Shown in pieces: positions 23,180 through 30,089 of a stretch of 44,902 nt of DNA. The number at the start of each line of letters is the position of its first letter. Position 1 is the first letter of the stretch. Both the position numbers and the translations under genes were made by a program. Under the pieces are notes generated by a model. It made no database searches and was not told where the DNA came from. It saw only the letters and a program-made list of their open reading frames with translations. Source of the stretch: an uncultured Collinsella sp. (lineage in GTDB: Bacteria > Actinomycetota > Coriobacteriia > Coriobacteriales > Coriobacteriaceae); assembly GCA_900544065.1 (NCBI GenBank), contig UQTR01000006.1:1-44902 (forward strand). The letters run 5' to 3'.

Positions 23180-23926
23180 ATGGAAAAGCTGGGAGTTATC
23201 GGCGGTATGGGCGCCGAGGCCACGTCGTATTACTACGACCAGGTGGTGCGTCATACGGCTGCTGCCTGCGATCAGGAACATATCGACATGGTGGTGCTCT
23301 CCAAGTCGACCATGCCCGACCGCACGTTGGCCATTAAGACCGGCGAGCATGCCAAGCTGCTGGCGACCATGAAAGAGTGCGCCCAGGCACTCGAGTCGCT
23401 GGGCTGTGCGCACATTGCCATTCCCTGCAACACGTCGCACTACTTCTACGACCAGATCCAGTCGTTTACGAAGGTGCCGATTATCCACATGCCGCGTGAG
23501 TCGGTGCGCTATGCTCTGGCCGGTGCGGTGATGGGGGAGTGCGAGTTCGATCCCAACCTGAGTATGCCGGCCGAGCCGGTGCACAAGATTGGCATTATGG
23601 GAACCGATGGCACCGTGGGCGCGGGCGTCTACGGCCGCGAATGTAAGGCTGCGGGTGTTGAGGTTGTCTATCCCAGTGAGAAACGTCAGAACGATGTGAT
23701 GTCGCTTATCTACGATGATGTGAAGGCCGGGCGTGAGCCCGATATGGATAAGTTCGACCGTGTGATGTGGGAGTTTGCCCGTAGCGGCTGCGACCGCGTC
23801 ATTCTGGCCTGCACCGAGCTCTCGGTGCTGCAAAAGTACCGAGAGATGCCCGAGATCACCCTCGACGCCATGGATGTCCTGGTGCGCGAATCCATCATCC
23901 GCAGCGGCGCTCCCTACCGCCTCTAG
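23180..23926 (+). CDS. Aspartate/glutamate racemase family protein, probable aspartate racemase
   Basis: A 248-residue cofactor-independent racemase. The two catalytic cysteines are in IPCNTSHYF (near residue 82) and LACTELSVL (near 194); the N terminus GVIGGMGAEAT is typical of aspartate racemases rather than MurI. It would make D-aspartate from L-aspartate, the substrate of the ligase encoded 84 bases upstream. ATG at 23180 follows AAGGAGG by six bases. Other amino acid racemases of the family are possible. Confidence 0.88.
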   Translation: MEKLGVIGGMGAEATSYYYDQVVRHTAAACDQEHIDMVVLSKSTMPDRTLAIKTGEHAKLLATMKECAQALESLGCAHIAIPCNTSHYFYDQIQSFTKVPIIHMPRESVRYALAGAVMGECEFDPNLSMPAEPVHKIGIMGTDGTVGAGVYGRECKAAGVEVVYPSEKRQNDVMSLIYDDVKAGREPDMDKFDRVMWEFARSGCDRVILACTELSVLQKYREMPEITLDAMDVLVRESIIRSGAPYRL

Positions 23927-23932
23927 CTTCCG

Positions 23933-23972
23933 ACCTGTCAAAAAGGGACAGGTTAATTTTGGTAGGTTTTAT
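23933..23972. repeat. GGGACAGG dispersed tag with small hairpin
   Basis: ACCTGTC-AAAAAGG-GACAGGT hairpin followed by TAATTTTGG, just after the racemase stop codon. It resembles the tags at 6609-6643 and 7822-7856. Confidence 0.4.
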
Positions 23973-23985
23973 CTGGTGAAACAGT

Positions 23986-24022
23986 AAAGGCCTCGGCTCG
24001 TTTGGTGCGAGCCGAGGCCTTT
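23986..24022 (+). terminator. Bidirectional terminator between racemase and ecfT
   Basis: Perfect 15-bp stem beginning AAAGGCCTCGGCTCG and ending CGAGCCGAGGCCTTT, loop TTTGGTG; serves two convergent transcripts. Confidence 0.9.
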
Positions 24023-24051
24023 TGCGTTGGGCGGTTGCTGTCGGTGGTGAA

Positions 24052-24798
24052 CTAGAACAGGAAGCCGATGGCGATGAGGGCGATGCTGACGATGAGTACG
24101 GCGATGTCCAGGCCCTTGATGGGGTAGCGCTTGTACGAGCTGGCGCGCGTACGCAGATAGAAGCCGCGCTGTTCTGCCGCCAAGGCTGTGGCATCGGTCT
24201 TGCCCACGCTCGAGATGAGCAGTGGCACACACAGTGGCAGCATGAGCTTAAGCTTCTTGATGGGGTTCTTGGTGTCGTACTCGACGCCGCGTGCGGTCTG
24301 CGCCTCCATGATGGCGTTCATCTCCTGACCAAACACCGGCACAAAGCGCAGCGCCGTGGTAAAGGTGAAGGCATAGCGATACGGCACGTGCAGCACCTCG
24401 ACGCAGGCGTTGGCAAGGTCGTTGAGCTTGGTCACCATGAGCATGAGGATGAGTGGTAACGCCACGCCCAGCAGGCGCAGGCAGGCCTTCGATCCTGTGA
24501 TGAGACCCGTGTCGGTGATAAAGTTCCACACCACGTTGCCATCGCGCATAAAGGCCAGCTGGAGCACCAGCATGATAAGCGCGAGCGGAATCAGCAACTT
24601 GAGCAGCGAGAGCAGACGGTCGATGACACCGGCATAGGCACCCAGCGCAAGGGTGAGTGCCAAAAAGCCCAACAGCGCCACGTAGGTGTCGGACAAGAAG
24701 ATGCCGACGATGATGGCGGCGGCGAGGCCCAGTTTGACGACGGGGTTCAGGCGATGCAGTAGCGTATCGCCCGGCATGTAGTCGATGACGTTAACCAC
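24052..24798 (-). CDS. ECF transporter T component
   Basis: The 248-residue membrane scaffold of an energy-coupling factor importer. About five hydrophobic segments, N-terminal motif YMPGDTLLHRLNPVVKLGL, and in the C-terminal half the coupling-helix motif EAQTARGVEYD and a second AAEQRGFYLR, which dock on the ATPases. A GTG start at 24798 with AAGGAG upstream overlaps the end of the ATPase gene by 8 bases; the ATG at 24831 would overlap by 41 and lacks a ribosome site. Last gene of the S-A1A2-T set; substrate is set by the S protein, proposed here to be tryptophan. Confidence 0.9.
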   Translation of the reverse strand: MVNVIDYMPGDTLLHRLNPVVKLGLAAAIIVGIFLSDTYVALLGFLALTLALGAYAGVIDRLLSLLKLLIPLALIMLVLQLAFMRDGNVVWNFITDTGLITGSKACLRLLGVALPLILMLMVTKLNDLANACVEVLHVPYRYAFTFTTALRFVPVFGQEMNAIMEAQTARGVEYDTKNPIKKLKLMLPLCVPLLISSVGKTDATALAAEQRGFYLRTRASSYKRYPIKGLDIAVLIVSIALIAIGFLF

Positions 24799-26542
24799 GG
24801 TGGACCATCTCCTTGGTAATTCGAACGACATCGGTGACCTCGCTCACCTGCGCAAAAGCGGGCGAGACGGAAGATGCCAGACGGCGCGAGAGTTCAATAA
24901 CCTGGGGAGGCTCCACGTAGGCACGCCGCATGAGATCGATGTTCGAGAATAGCTCGTGCGTGCGGCCGCGGTCGAGGATGCGACCGTCGGCCATTACCAC
25001 AATGCGCTCGGCAAAATCCGAGACGACTTCCATATCGTGGCAAACCATGATAACGGCGCAACCGCGCTCGGCCATGGTGCGCACCGTTTCCATGACGGTC
25101 ATGCACTCGCGGTAATCAAGGCCGCTCGTGGGCTCGTCGAGCACGACGATCTTGGGCTCAACCACTACGACGGAGGCAAGCGCCACCATTTGTCGCTGAC
25201 CGCGCGAGAGCGAGAAGGGCGCCTCGTCGGCCGGCAAGCCAAAGCGGTCGATGACGAGTTGGGCACGACGCAGAGCCTCGGCACGGTCCATGCCGCCAAG
25301 CTCCAAGCCAAAGGCGACCTCGTCGAGCACGGTGTCCTTGCAGATCTGGCGGTCGGGGTTTTGGAAGAGGGTCGCGACCTCGCGAGCGATGCGGCTCGTG
25401 GGAACGGCTGCGGTATCCAGTCCCGTGACGCGCACGCTGCCCGAGGCGGGCTTAAGCAGGCCTGTGAGCAGTTTGGTGAGCGTGGTCTTGCCGGCGCCGT
25501 TTTGGCCGACGATGCCCACGAGCTCGCCAGGATAGAGCGTCAGGCTAAGGTCGTGTACGGCGGCTCCGCCATTGGGATAGGCAAACTCAACATGGTCGAA
25601 GGTGAGTACGGGTTCGGCGTCCTTGGCATGAGGACGCAACGACGGTGCATGCGGGGAACCGGCGGGCGCCTGGGCTTCGATAGCCGCGTGTGCGGGGTCG
25701 ACGATGCCCGAAATCAGGCGCTCGGCCTCATCGACATCCAAGCAGGGGGTGCCGCTTACCAGGCCATCGGTTTCGAGGCTATTGAAGATACGCGTGACGC
25801 GAGGGCAGTCGACGCCGATGGCACGGAGCTCGTCGGTATGCGCGAAGACCTCGTGTGGCTCGCCCTGCAGCGCGATTTCGCCATGATTGAGCACGAGCAC
25901 GCGGTTGCAGTACTCCGAAAGCAGGGCGACCTTTTGCTCAACGACGACGATGGTGATGCCGAGTGCACGGTTGGCCTCACGCAGGGTCTCGAAAACCAGC
26001 GTGGAGCTGGCGGGGTCGAGTGCCGCGGTGGGCTCGTCGAGAACCAAGACGCGCGGACGCATGGCGAGGATGGCGGCGATGGCCACTTTTTGCTTCTGTC
26101 CGCCCGAGAGGGTGGCGATCTCGCGGTCGCGCAGGTCGCTGATGCCGACGGTCTCGAGCGTTTCGCTCACGCGCTGCTCGATCTGGTCGTGGGGAACGCC
26201 AAAGTTCTCGAGGCCAAAGAGCATCTCGTCCTCGACGACCGAAGCGACCATCTGCGTGTCGATATCCTGCAGCACACTGCCGACGATTTGCGAGACGTCG
26301 GTGAGCGAGACTTCGCAGGTGTCGTGGCCGTCGACCATGACGGACCCAAAGAACGTGCCGGTGTAGTGGTGGGGCACGGCACCCGACAGGCAGGCGGCAA
26401 GCGTGGACTTGCCGGCGCCCGAGGGCCCGATGATGCCGATGAAATCTCCCTTGTTCACGCTGAGCGAGATGTGGCTGAGCGCCTGCTCGGTCTGCGTGCC
26501 ATAGGAGAACGAGACATCGTCGACGTTGATGATCGTTTCCAT
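24791..26542 (-). CDS. ECF transporter ATPase, two ABC domains fused (A1-A2)
   Basis: The 583-residue energising subunit of the importer. First ABC domain: Walker A GPSGAGKST, signature LSGGQKQK and Walker B VLVLDEPTAAL. A linker of about 60 residues (roughly 260-315) follows. Second domain: Walker A GQNGAGKTT, signature LSRGQRQM (R replaces the usual second G) and Walker B KIVVLDEPTSGLD. The two halves form the asymmetric dimer normally made by separate EcfA1 and EcfA2. Repeat elements in the 213 bases upstream separate it from the S gene. ATG at 26542 follows AAAGGT. Confidence 0.93.
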   Translation of the reverse strand: METIINVDDVSFSYGTQTEQALSHISLSVNKGDFIGIIGPSGAGKSTLAACLSGAVPHHYTGTFFGSVMVDGHDTCEVSLTDVSQIVGSVLQDIDTQMVASVVEDEMLFGLENFGVPHDQIEQRVSETLETVGISDLRDREIATLSGGQKQKVAIAAILAMRPRVLVLDEPTAALDPASSTLVFETLREANRALGITIVVVEQKVALLSEYCNRVLVLNHGEIALQGEPHEVFAHTDELRAIGVDCPRVTRIFNSLETDGLVSGTPCLDVDEAERLISGIVDPAHAAIEAQAPAGSPHAPSLRPHAKDAEPVLTFDHVEFAYPNGGAAVHDLSLTLYPGELVGIVGQNGAGKTTLTKLLTGLLKPASGSVRVTGLDTAAVPTSRIAREVATLFQNPDRQICKDTVLDEVAFGLELGGMDRAEALRRAQLVIDRFGLPADEAPFSLSRGQRQMVALASVVVVEPKIVVLDEPTSGLDYRECMTVMETVRTMAERGCAVIMVCHDMEVVSDFAERIVVMADGRILDRGRTHELFSNIDLMRRAYVEPPQVIELSRRLASSVSPAFAQVSEVTDVVRITKEMVHRG

Positions 26543-26569
26543 GGATACCTTTCATAGTCATTGGGGACA

Positions 26570-26634
26570 GTCTTAAATGACCAGTTGTTTAAGACCGTCC
26601 CAAAAAAGTTCGTTGTTTGGGACGGTCTTTGGTG
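26570..26634. repeat. Three-segment hairpin cluster with GGGGACAG tag
   Basis: GGGACAGTCTTAAA pairs (one mismatch) with TTTAAGACCGTCCC, and the latter can instead pair with a third segment TTTGGGACGGTCTT downstream. The two hairpins are mutually exclusive because they share the middle segment. It lies in the leader of the ECF ATPase gene on the minus strand. Confidence 0.55.
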
Positions 26635-26648
26635 GTGAAGCACGGAGA

Positions 26649-26749
26649 CGGCTTTACGAGGGGGCCCAGGTTGGCGCGAAAGAGGAGCGAAGCGTACTTG
26701 GGTACGCGAGCGACGAATGAACGCCAAGATGGGGTGGCTCGTAAAGCCG
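26649..26749. ncRNA. Structured repeat element, family A copy 2
   Basis: Outer arms CGGCTTTACGAG / CTCGTAAAGCCG, inner CCA-GG-TTGGCG pairing with CGCCAA-GA-TGG, and the core starting GAAAGAGGAG with hairpin GCGTAC-TTGG-GTACGC. The GG/GA internal loop and the core are shared with copy 1 (9048-9145), while the stems differ. It lies between the S and ATPase genes of the ECF operon, core on the plus strand, opposite to the genes. Confidence 0.65.
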
Positions 26750-26755
26750 AGCGGG

Positions 26756-27328
26756 TTAGTTGAGCCTAAGGGCCTTCTGGATGGGCAGGTAGAGGGCGCC
26801 GACCAGAATGGCGTTAAAGACGGCGGTCATGGCGACGACGGGCAACATGGCGGCGGCGAGCTCGCCTACCACGCCGAGCATGGCCATCTTGATGACCATG
26901 AAGATGACGCCGGAGACAAAGGTGGTCAGGAAGGTTGCAACAATGGCGACGGCAGGCTTGACCTGACCGTTCTTGCCGGCGGCGTTGACGATGCCGGCCA
27001 TGAGCATGGCGGCGATGCCCTCGGCGGCAAAATCGACGAACGGCGAAGTGGTGGTGATCTGGATCACGGCAGCCGAGATGAGGCCGATGACGAGCGCTTG
27101 GCCGATGTTAGGGCGAACGACCAGGATGGTGAGGCAGAAGGCCGAGATGATGAACTCGGGGCTGATCATGCCGCCCGAGATGCCCGAGATGGCCTTGCCG
27201 ACGGTGAAGTTGAGGATGAAGCCTGCAGCGAGCAGGATGGCGAGCAGGACGAGAGCGCGGACGTCGAGTTTGCCGCGGTCGGCGGTCTGGACGGTGCGGG
27301 GCTGGGCGGCGGTGGTGTTCTGAGACAT
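26756..27328 (-). CDS. ECF transporter S component, probable tryptophan-specific
   Basis: A 190-residue integral membrane protein with five to six hydrophobic spans after a short polar start, the size and hydropathy of substrate-binding S components. Features include LNFTVGKAISGISGGMISPE and IQITTTSPFVDF, which recall the TrpP/YhaG type (TTTxP after the third helix). Specificity for Trp is inferred mainly from the upstream leader peptide with three Trp codons and terminator (27405-27541). Start at 27328 follows AAAGGA. It is first in an S, A1A2, T gene order. If the leader inference is wrong the substrate is open. Confidence 0.82.
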   Translation of the reverse strand: MSQNTTAAQPRTVQTADRGKLDVRALVLLAILLAAGFILNFTVGKAISGISGGMISPEFIISAFCLTILVVRPNIGQALVIGLISAAVIQITTTSPFVDFAAEGIAAMLMAGIVNAAGKNGQVKPAVAIVATFLTTFVSGVIFMVIKMAMLGVVGELAAAMLPVVAMTAVFNAILVGALYLPIQKALRLN

Positions 27329-27373
27329 GGTGAAAATCCTTTCGGAATGGGGGTGCAAGAGAAAAGCGGAGGC

Positions 27374-27503
27374 GCGTGATGCGAATGCGATCGGGCTCGA
27401 GATAGAAAAAGGCCCCCGGTCGAAACCGGAGGCCTTCCAATCACCTAGAGCGCAAAAACAGGCGTGAGGGACTCACTGTCGACCGATCGTATTCGCATCA
27501 CGC
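27374..27503 (-). promoter_or_regulatory. Long inverted repeat enclosing the leader terminator
   Basis: Segments 27374-27394 and 27483-27503 are complementary at 20 of 21 positions. In the minus-strand RNA the first covers the codons right after the three Trp codons, the second lies just beyond the terminator. Confidence 0.55.
27405..27436 (-). terminator. Attenuator terminator of the Trp-codon leader
   Basis: On the minus strand a 12-bp stem AAGGCCTCCGGT / ACCGGGGGCCTT (one T-G wobble) with a TTCG loop, then TTTTTCT. It lies 37 bases after the leader-peptide stop codon and about 77 bases before the S-component start. TCGACCG within its loop and right arm (27417-27423) is complementary to CGGTCGA in the leader reading frame (27479-27485), a possible antiterminator pairing. 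Confidence 0.85.
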
Positions 27504-27541
27504 CACCACCAGTTGTTGAGAGACTTCATCGTGTTCTTCAT
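27473..27541 (-). CDS. Trp-rich leader peptide of the ECF transporter operon
   Basis: A 22-codon reading frame starting MKNTMKSLNN, followed by three consecutive Trp codons (27503-27511) and ending IGRQ-stop. The ATG at 27541 has AAAGGAG eight bases upstream and a -10 box TATAGT further up. A strong intrinsic terminator follows the stop codon. This is the layout of amino-acid attenuators such as trpL: a ribosome stalled on the Trp codons would leave CGGTCGA (27479-27485) free to pair with the terminator, whereas a ribosome reaching the stop would cover it and allow termination. The peptide itself has no other expected function. Confidence 0.85.
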   Translation of the reverse strand: MKNTMKSLNNWWWRDANTIGRQ

Positions 27542-27599
27542 GTCGGTGGCTCCTTTCGTGATGCCGTGGCGCGGTCGCACCTAGTTGCTGTTGCGCTGC

Positions 27600-27605
27600 A
27601 CTATA
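27600..27605 (-). promoter_or_regulatory. Candidate -10 box of the Trp leader transcript
   Basis: TATAGT on the minus strand, 59 bases before the leader-peptide start. The -35 match is poor. Confidence 0.5.
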
Positions 27606-27627
27606 GCACAGCGAAGTGTGTGCGGGG

Positions 27628-27647
27628 AAATCTTTTTAAAAAGATTT
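27628..27647. promoter_or_regulatory. Perfect 20-bp palindrome upstream of the Trp leader promoter
   Basis: AAATCTTTTTAAAAAGATTT, about 22 bases upstream of the -10 box, so around the -35 to -50 region. Possible operator or UP-like element. A GGCGGG-TTT-CCCGCC hairpin abuts it at 27650-27664. Confidence 0.45.
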
Positions 27648-27679
27648 CAGGCGGGTTTCCCGCCGGTCAAAAGAGCGGG

Positions 27680-27719
27680 CTGAGCGGGCGAGGCTGCCAT
27701 TGCTGCCTTGCCCGCTCAG
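27680..27719 (-). terminator. Terminator of the C69 dipeptidase gene
   Basis: Outer stem CTGAGCGGGC / GCCCGCTCAG with inner AGGC/GCCT pairs, eight bases after the stop codon, followed on the minus strand by CCCGCTCTTTT. Confidence 0.7.
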
Positions 27720-27727
27720 CTAGGACG

Positions 27728-29692
27728 TTACTCCTTATTGCGACGGTAGAGGAAGTAACCGCCCGCGGAGATGACGGCAACGCCAGCGATGGCGAATGCA
27801 GCCACCACGCGGCCATCAAAACGATCACCGGTGGTGGGCAGGCCGCCCTTGGTGTTCGCCTTGTTGGTGGTTACCGTGGTCGTGGTGTCCGACTTGCCAG
27901 GCTTCTTGGGCTTGGTGGTGGGCTGCTCGGGCTTAGCGGGCTGCTCGGGGGTACCGGGCTGCTCAGGAGTACCAGGCTGCTCAGGAGTACCAGGCTGCTC
28001 GGGAGTGCCAGGCTGATCCGGGGTTACCGGGTCGGTGGCAAGAGCGTCCTTGGCGTAGGTGATGGACACCTTGAGGCCGTTGGTCTCGGTGTTCAGGTCG
28101 CTCGGGGTGAAGGGCTGGTCGAAGTTCTCAGCCTTCAGATAGGCGCGCATCTCCTGGAGCAAGGCCTTGCACTTGACGTAGGTGTTCTCGGTGGCAGCAT
28201 TGCCGGCCTTGTTTGCCAGGGCGGTACGGGCCTCGGTGCCCTCGGTGGCCTGCATGACCTCGTCGACTTCCAAGTTCTGCTCGACGAGCTCGTTCTGGAG
28301 GGCGTCGAGGTAGGTGCGAACGCCGGTGCCGAGCTGCTCACGGTGCTCGAAGCACAGGGAGCTGATGTCCATGAGGACATAGTTGATGGAGTTCTCGGGC
28401 TCCTCGTTGTTCACGATGTCCTCCTCTTCGCAGTGATCGAAGGAGACGGTCTGGTCGCTGTAGTACGGGCTAACCTCGGTGAGCAGTGCGGAGTAGTAGG
28501 GGATGGCGACGGAGTAGGCGGCGCGGGAGAGCATCTCCCACTGGATGGTCGCGATCTCGGGGTCCATGCCCTGACGGATCTGGAAGAGATTGACCTCGGT
28601 GTTGGTCTCGGTACCAATGGCGTAGGCGCCGTCGGTGTTGGCGTTGAGGCCCGGGACCTTCTCGCCGCGGTTGCCAAACGCGCGGATCATCTCAAAGGTG
28701 TTCCAGTCGGACTTGCCGGGCTGGAAGAACAGCGGCTGCGCCTTGCTAACCAGGGCGCCGGTCGTGGCACGAGCATCTTCGCGCTCGTCCTTGACGATCT
28801 CGTAGTCGGTGCCCTCGGTGAGCGGCACACCGAAGTAGGCGCGACCCTGGACATAACGGGCCCAAGAATGCATGGCCTTTTCGCTAATTGCCTCGCCGTA
28901 GGTCTGGGCAACGTCAAATTGACCGTCATCGAAGTACTTGGCGAAGCCATTCTCCTTAGGCATGGACTCGATGGTCGCAGAGTGGAGACAGTTCGCGGTG
29001 TCGGTGAGGTCAACCTTGTAGTTGAGGTTGCCGATGTTGGGGTTGAGCGAGGCGATATCGTCAGTGAGCCTCATGGCGATCCACTGGTGGCCGGAAAGTG
29101 CGGCAAACAGCCAAGTCTCGTTGCTGTCGGCGATGATAATCTGATCGTTGCCGCAGGCGCCCTGCTCGTCGATGATCTTGCCGAGGAGCTCGACGCCCTC
29201 ACGTGCATTGGCGCTTTCACCTAAGATAACGCTGCCGTAGCTGTACTCGCCAATACCGGTTTTGGTCAGGGGGTCTGCTGCCTCAGCATCAGCATTCATG
29301 CCGGTGGTCAGCGTTGCGGAGCAGGACACGCCCTTCTCATTGATGCCTGCCTCAGAGTAGGCATCATAGCGCCCGTGCCACTGGGAGGGATGGTCGCGTA
29401 CATAGGTGTAGCGATACGTGGTCTTGGTCGAGGTATACATGAATGCGGACTCGTCCGAGCCGTACGTATGCCCCGGGCCGTGAGAAGGCTCAATGCCAAA
29501 GTGCTTGAGGTAGCGCTTATCGAAGTCCTCGGCGCGGCCATAGTACGTGTCACCGTCGGCCGTCAGCTTGTTGCCCATGTACATCTGCGTGCAGGCGAGC
29601 GCAGATGTCGGCATGGACATGATGGTTGCAGCTCCAAATGCAAGGCCTATGCCAAGCTTCTTGAGCGCGTTGACGGGATGAGTTTTACTCAT
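27728..29692 (-). CDS. Surface-anchored C69-family dipeptidase
   Basis: A 654-residue exported enzyme. The signal peptide ends SALA and the next residue, C34, is the expected N-terminal nucleophile of the C69 (PepD/U34) family, released by processing. The catalytic domain (to about 545) contains GRAEDFDKRYLKHFG and YAIGTETNTEVNLFQIR; the family cleaves dipeptides. A Pro-rich wall-spanning stretch with four PEQPGT-like repeats follows, then the sortase signal LPTTG, a hydrophobic helix and RRNKE. So it is a cell-wall-attached peptidase that could feed amino acids or peptides to importers. ATG follows GGGAGG. A hairpin sits in its leader at 29712-29735. Confidence 0.92.
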   Translation of the reverse strand: MSKTHPVNALKKLGIGLAFGAATIMSMPTSALACTQMYMGNKLTADGDTYYGRAEDFDKRYLKHFGIEPSHGPGHTYGSDESAFMYTSTKTTYRYTYVRDHPSQWHGRYDAYSEAGINEKGVSCSATLTTGMNADAEAADPLTKTGIGEYSYGSVILGESANAREGVELLGKIIDEQGACGNDQIIIADSNETWLFAALSGHQWIAMRLTDDIASLNPNIGNLNYKVDLTDTANCLHSATIESMPKENGFAKYFDDGQFDVAQTYGEAISEKAMHSWARYVQGRAYFGVPLTEGTDYEIVKDEREDARATTGALVSKAQPLFFQPGKSDWNTFEMIRAFGNRGEKVPGLNANTDGAYAIGTETNTEVNLFQIRQGMDPEIATIQWEMLSRAAYSVAIPYYSALLTEVSPYYSDQTVSFDHCEEEDIVNNEEPENSINYVLMDISSLCFEHREQLGTGVRTYLDALQNELVEQNLEVDEVMQATEGTEARTALANKAGNAATENTYVKCKALLQEMRAYLKAENFDQPFTPSDLNTETNGLKVSITYAKDALATDPVTPDQPGTPEQPGTPEQPGTPEQPGTPEQPAKPEQPTTKPKKPGKSDTTTTVTTNKANTKGGLPTTGDRFDGRVVAAFAIAGVAVISAGGYFLYRRNKE

Positions 29693-29711
29693 ATTCCCTC
29701 CCAGCGTGCGA

Positions 29712-29735
29712 AAGCCCTCTGTCTCCAGAGGGCTT
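29712..29735 (-). other. Leader hairpin in front of the dipeptidase RBS
   Basis: AAGCCCTCTG / CAGAGGGCTT, perfect 10-bp stem with a 4-base loop; on the minus strand followed by TTTC and, 11 bases later, the GGGAGG ribosome site. Confidence 0.5.
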
Positions 29736-29906
29736 CACCCAATAATTACACCCCCTTAGCGTAACGAATTCGAAACAATATACATTCATGAAAGTTATTT
29801 ACTCGATAAGCGTAGCGAAATATGCGATTAACGGTAAATTGAACTCATTTAGTGGGAAATCAATTTGTATAACGCCAGCGAAAAATGTAGCTAAATAAAG
29901 CGTCAA
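29736..29906. other. AT-rich non-coding stretch
   Basis: Markedly AT-rich compared with the rest of the window. It must hold the dipeptidase promoter (minus strand), but I cannot fix -35/-10 boxes. No gene seen. Confidence 0.5.
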
Positions 29907-29957
29907 GAAAAAAGCGGACCCCTCGCCGGCATGTGGTTTCATGCCGGCGAGGGGTCC
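29907..29957 (-). terminator. Terminator of the lipid kinase and microprotein genes
   Basis: Perfect 18-bp stem (left arm starts GGACCCCTCGCCGG), 6-base loop, then six T on the minus strand. Confidence 0.92.
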
Positions 29958-29986
29958 GGGCTGCACGGGCCGTCTAAGAGTAATGG

Positions 29987-30079
29987 CTACTTCTTTCGAC
30001 GGTGAATCACGTTAATGGCATAGCCGACGAGCATGGCCAAAACGATGACGATAAAGCCAAGGATGGGGTTGTCGTTCAC
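29987..30079 (-). CDS. 30-residue single-helix membrane microprotein
   Basis: A GTG at 30079 with AGGAGG six bases upstream opens a 30-codon frame: GTG-encoded start, NDNPILG, then a membrane helix FIVIVLAMLVGYAINVI and a basic end HRRKK. It begins 11 bases after the lipid kinase stop codon and precedes a strong terminator, so it is cotranscribed and probably translationally linked. Single-helix peptides of this sort often bind a membrane partner; the lipid kinase is the obvious candidate, but no function is shown. Confidence 0.7.
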   Translation of the reverse strand: MNDNPILGFIVIVLAMLVGYAINVIHRRKK

Positions 30080-30089
30080 GGGGGTCCTC

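Noticed and set aside
21821..23941. 706-codon minus-strand open frame
   Set aside because: Antisense shadow of the D-aspartate ligase and racemase genes; arises from GC-rich third positions, no ribosome site or domains.
24956..26557. 533-codon plus-strand open frame
   Set aside because: Antisense shadow of the fused ECF ATPase gene.
27405..27620. T-box riboswitch for the Trp-related leader
   Set aside because: I found no T-box consensus or specifier loop; the leader reading frame with three Trp codons explains the region better.
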